In this document: in pieces, positions 62,421 through 64,000 of the stretch
Layout: the number at the start of each line of letters is the position of its first letter
Position numbering within the stretch: position 1 is the stretch's first letter
Origin: Chloroflexota bacterium
Lineage (GTDB): Bacteria > Chloroflexota > Anaerolineae > Aggregatilineales > Phototrophicaceae
Reading direction: 5' to 3'
DNA length: 64,000 bases
Assembly: GCA_011523735.1 (NCBI GenBank)
Contig: WTGB01000165.1
Location: 62,001 to 126,000 of the forward strand
Translations under genes and position numbers: made by a program
Notes under the pieces: model-generated
Databases searched by the model: none
The model's input: the letters and a program-made list of their open reading frames with translations, nothing else
Told to the model about the DNA's origin: nothing

Positions 62421-64000
62421 CCGGGGATGGTCAAGACCTGTCCCACACTCAACTGATCATAATTCGTTATGCCGTTGAACTGTGCCAGTTCCACCACGCT
62501 CACACCGAAACGGGCTGCGATTCCAAACAAGGTATCACCAAATTGCACCGTATACGTGACCGGAATCGCGGTTGGCAATGGGGTCGGCGTCGGTATAGGC
62601 GTCGCCGTCGCTGGCGTCACGGTAGTATCGACTGCCGTTCCACCGGCGCTCGGTATCTGCAATTCTTGTCCGGGGAAGATGCGGCTCGGATTCGTGATGC
62701 CATTCAACTGAGCGATGGCGGCGACAGTTGTGTTGTATTCCGCCGCGATTTCGCCCAGCGTATCGCCTACCTGCACAATGTATGTGACCGTCGTTACTGT
62801 CCCTGGAGCAGGCGCCGGCGTCGCCGCCGGTATCGGTGTGGCCGTCGGCAAGAGAGTGGGCGTCGCCGTCGGCGGTACTGGCGTCGGAATGACGAGTATC
62901 TGACCGACATCAATCTGATCCGGATTCACAATATTGTTTTGCTGCGCCAGCAAATCTACTGTGGTGCCGTAACGCCGCGCTATCACTTCCAGCGTATCGC
63001 CGGGCTGAATCTGATAGGTTACCGGCGTGGCGGTCGGCGTTGGCGTCGGTGTGAATGTGGCTGTGCTGGTCGGCGTATCTGTTGGCGTCTCGGTAGGCTC
63101 ATCAACTACATCGTTTTCATCAGTTTCCGGCAGATTGATTGGGATAATCAACCGCTGACCGATAACGATGAGATTTGCCGCGTTCAGACCATTGGCGCGA
63201 TTGATCGCGTTGACCGTACTATCGTATTCGATCGCCAGCGCGCTTACCGTATCTCCCGCAACCACTACATGCGTGACTGTCTCAGGAAACTCGTCGCTTA
63301 TCGGCGTTTCGCCTTCAGTTCCGCCATCATCAACCGCTGTAGCCTCAAGTGTGGCGGTCGCTTCAAGCGTCGCTGTCGGTGTTGAACTCGGCGTTACCGT
63401 CGGCGTATCACTTGGCATTGCGGTTGCTGTCGGGGTCGGGGATGGATTCTCTTCTTCGTCGCCTTGTGGTGGGCTTCCCACTTCTCTCCTCGCCCTCTCC
63501 GCGGTTTCAGTTGCCGTTGGCGTTGCAGTAGCAGTTGGCGTTTCCGATTCGCTAACCCCCACGAGTTCGGTATTGGTTTCTGATGTCGGTGTTGCCTCAG
63601 TTGCTGTCTCACTCGCCACTTCAAGTACGGCATCATCGAGGTAGATGTAATTGTTGGCGCGCGGTCCCCCCACCGTAGATTCCACAAACACTGTGATCGT
63701 CGAACTCTCGGCGGCGGCGATGACAGCGTATTGTCGATAGGCATCGTAGAAAAAGGTGGCCGCCGTCGACCAAACAATGTCTTCGCTGCTGCCATCTGTC
63801 CCGCCATTGGGATCGATGCCCACGCGAACCACGATGTCGCCAGGATCTTCGCTGACATCGGCGTCTTCAAAGCTCGATGACCAGACATACGCATAAATGC
63901 TAAACCTGTAAGTTGTCCCACTCGTGGCCGAGTCCACTTCCTGGTAAATGCCGCCCTGATGGGTCGCGAACAAGGTGAAGTATTTTTGAGCGCTGCCTTC
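62417..64000 (-). CDS. LysM-repeat protein with Thr/Pro linkers, N-terminus beyond window
   Basis: At least 527 aa are present. The frame is open to base 64000, and the ORF-track start at 63973 is an internal TTG. The N-terminal part is a jelly-roll carbohydrate-binding-like domain ('YVWSSSFEDADVSEDPGDIV', 'NNYIYLDDAVLEVASE'). A long Thr/Pro/Ala-rich tract follows, then four LysM domains separated by 'TPTATPTP'-type linkers: 'HVVVAGDTVSALAIEYDSTV', 'YQIQPGDTLEVIARRYGTTV', 'YIVQVGDTLGEIAAEYNTTV' and 'YTVQFGDTLFGIAARFGVSV'. It is probably a secreted wall-bound adhesin or scaffold. No catalytic domain is visible. Confidence 0.9.
   Translation of the reverse strand, partial: EGSAQKYFTLFATHQGGIYQEVDSATSGTTYRFSIYAYVWSSSFEDADVSEDPGDIVVRVGIDPNGGTDGSSEDIVWSTAATFFYDAYRQYAVIAAAESSTITVFVESTVGGPRANNYIYLDDAVLEVASETATEATPTSETNTELVGVSESETPTATATPTATETAERARREVGSPPQGDEEENPSPTPTATAMPSDTPTVTPSSTPTATLEATATLEATAVDDGGTEGETPISDEFPETVTHVVVAGDTVSALAIEYDSTVNAINRANGLNAANLIVIGQRLIIPINLPETDENDVVDEPTETPTDTPTSTATFTPTPTPTATPVTYQIQPGDTLEVIARRYGTTVDLLAQQNNIVNPDQIDVGQILVIPTPVPPTATPTLLPTATPIPAATPAPAPGTVTTVTYIVQVGDTLGEIAAEYNTTVAAIAQLNGITNPSRIFPGQELQIPSAGGTAVDTTVTPATATPIPTPTPLPTAIPVTYTVQFGDTLFGIAARFGVSVVELAQFNGITNYDQLSVGQVLTIPG
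63020..63560. repeat. Low-complexity Thr/Pro/Ala codon repeats inside LysM gene
   Basis: The DNA is built of GGCGTCGG/GTCGGTGT-like short repeats that encode 'ATPTATPTP' tracts on the minus strand. It is an expansion-prone coding repeat, seen also in shorter form near 62570-62620 and 62800-62880. Confidence 0.65.

Overview
The window looks like a chromosomal segment of a Chloroflexota bacterium, probably of the Anaerolineae/Caldilineae kind, with moderate GC. I infer this from several things. There are LysM proteins with long Thr/Pro 'TPTATPT' linkers. PucR-type regulators occur in a pair. Prepilin peptidase, SufCBD-SufU-Rieske and yebC-ruvC-ruvA clusters are present. Many small membrane proteins and unnamed conserved families resemble proteins I remember from that phylum. 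No phage, transposase, integrase or CRISPR signal is visible, and gene density is high and ordinary for a core chromosome.

Layout. 1-11.4 kb: the 3' part of ileS, then a large glutamate synthase (gltB) flanked by two paralogous PucR-family regulators. 11.7-14.1 kb: a compact three-gene cassette of unknown function, leftward, with winged-helix-like modules. 14.4-18.1 kb: the rightward rpmH-rnpA-yidD-lipoprotein-yidC-jag cluster behind a near-consensus promoter. 18.2-23.0 kb: PfkB kinase, amidohydrolase, DM13 protein, Tpx and M29 aminopeptidase. 23.2-25.7 kb: a large mosaic M23 cell-wall hydrolase and a DUF59 protein. 25.9-32.0 kb: sufC-sufB-sufD, sufU, Rieske, GDPD and a methyltransferase, with no sufS, then tRNA-His. 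32.3-37.2 kb: SRPBCC protein, three small membrane proteins, Nnr repair enzyme and polyprenyl synthase. 37.3-43.6 kb: HAD-DinB fusion, Cys-rich protein, DinG with an exonuclease domain and a tandem PstS-like protein. 43.8-46.9 kb: GlbO, ThyX, RuvA, RuvC and YebC. 47.0-51.8 kb: two membrane-anchored proteins, then pyk and eno. 51.9-54.8 kb: an intergenic region with helically phased repeats, then a cysteine desulfurase and mnmA. 54.8-57.9 kb: a five-gene operon with a ParB-like protein, an ACT protein, an unknown, a JAMM protease and a prepilin peptidase. 58-64 kb: Nudix, membrane proteins, and a LysM/M23/DUF192 operon that runs off the right edge.

Themes. Fe-S cluster assembly is split: the SUF scaffold lacks its own desulfurase, and the only desulfurase gene lies about 22 kb away, coupled to mnmA. 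Cell-envelope remodelling is served by two M23 enzymes with different targeting domains plus a LysM adhesin-like protein. Many promoters visible by eye share an extended -10 element of the form TGCTAnnnT.

Most novel-looking items: the three-gene wHTH cassette at 11.7-14.1 kb; the five TCATCCT heptamers spaced 11/21/11/21 bp upstream of iscS-mnmA, which look like a PhoB/OmpR-type direct-repeat array; the JAMM-centred operon; and the two PucR paralogs bracketing a gltB that has no gltD. All identifications come from reading the sequence, without database searches.
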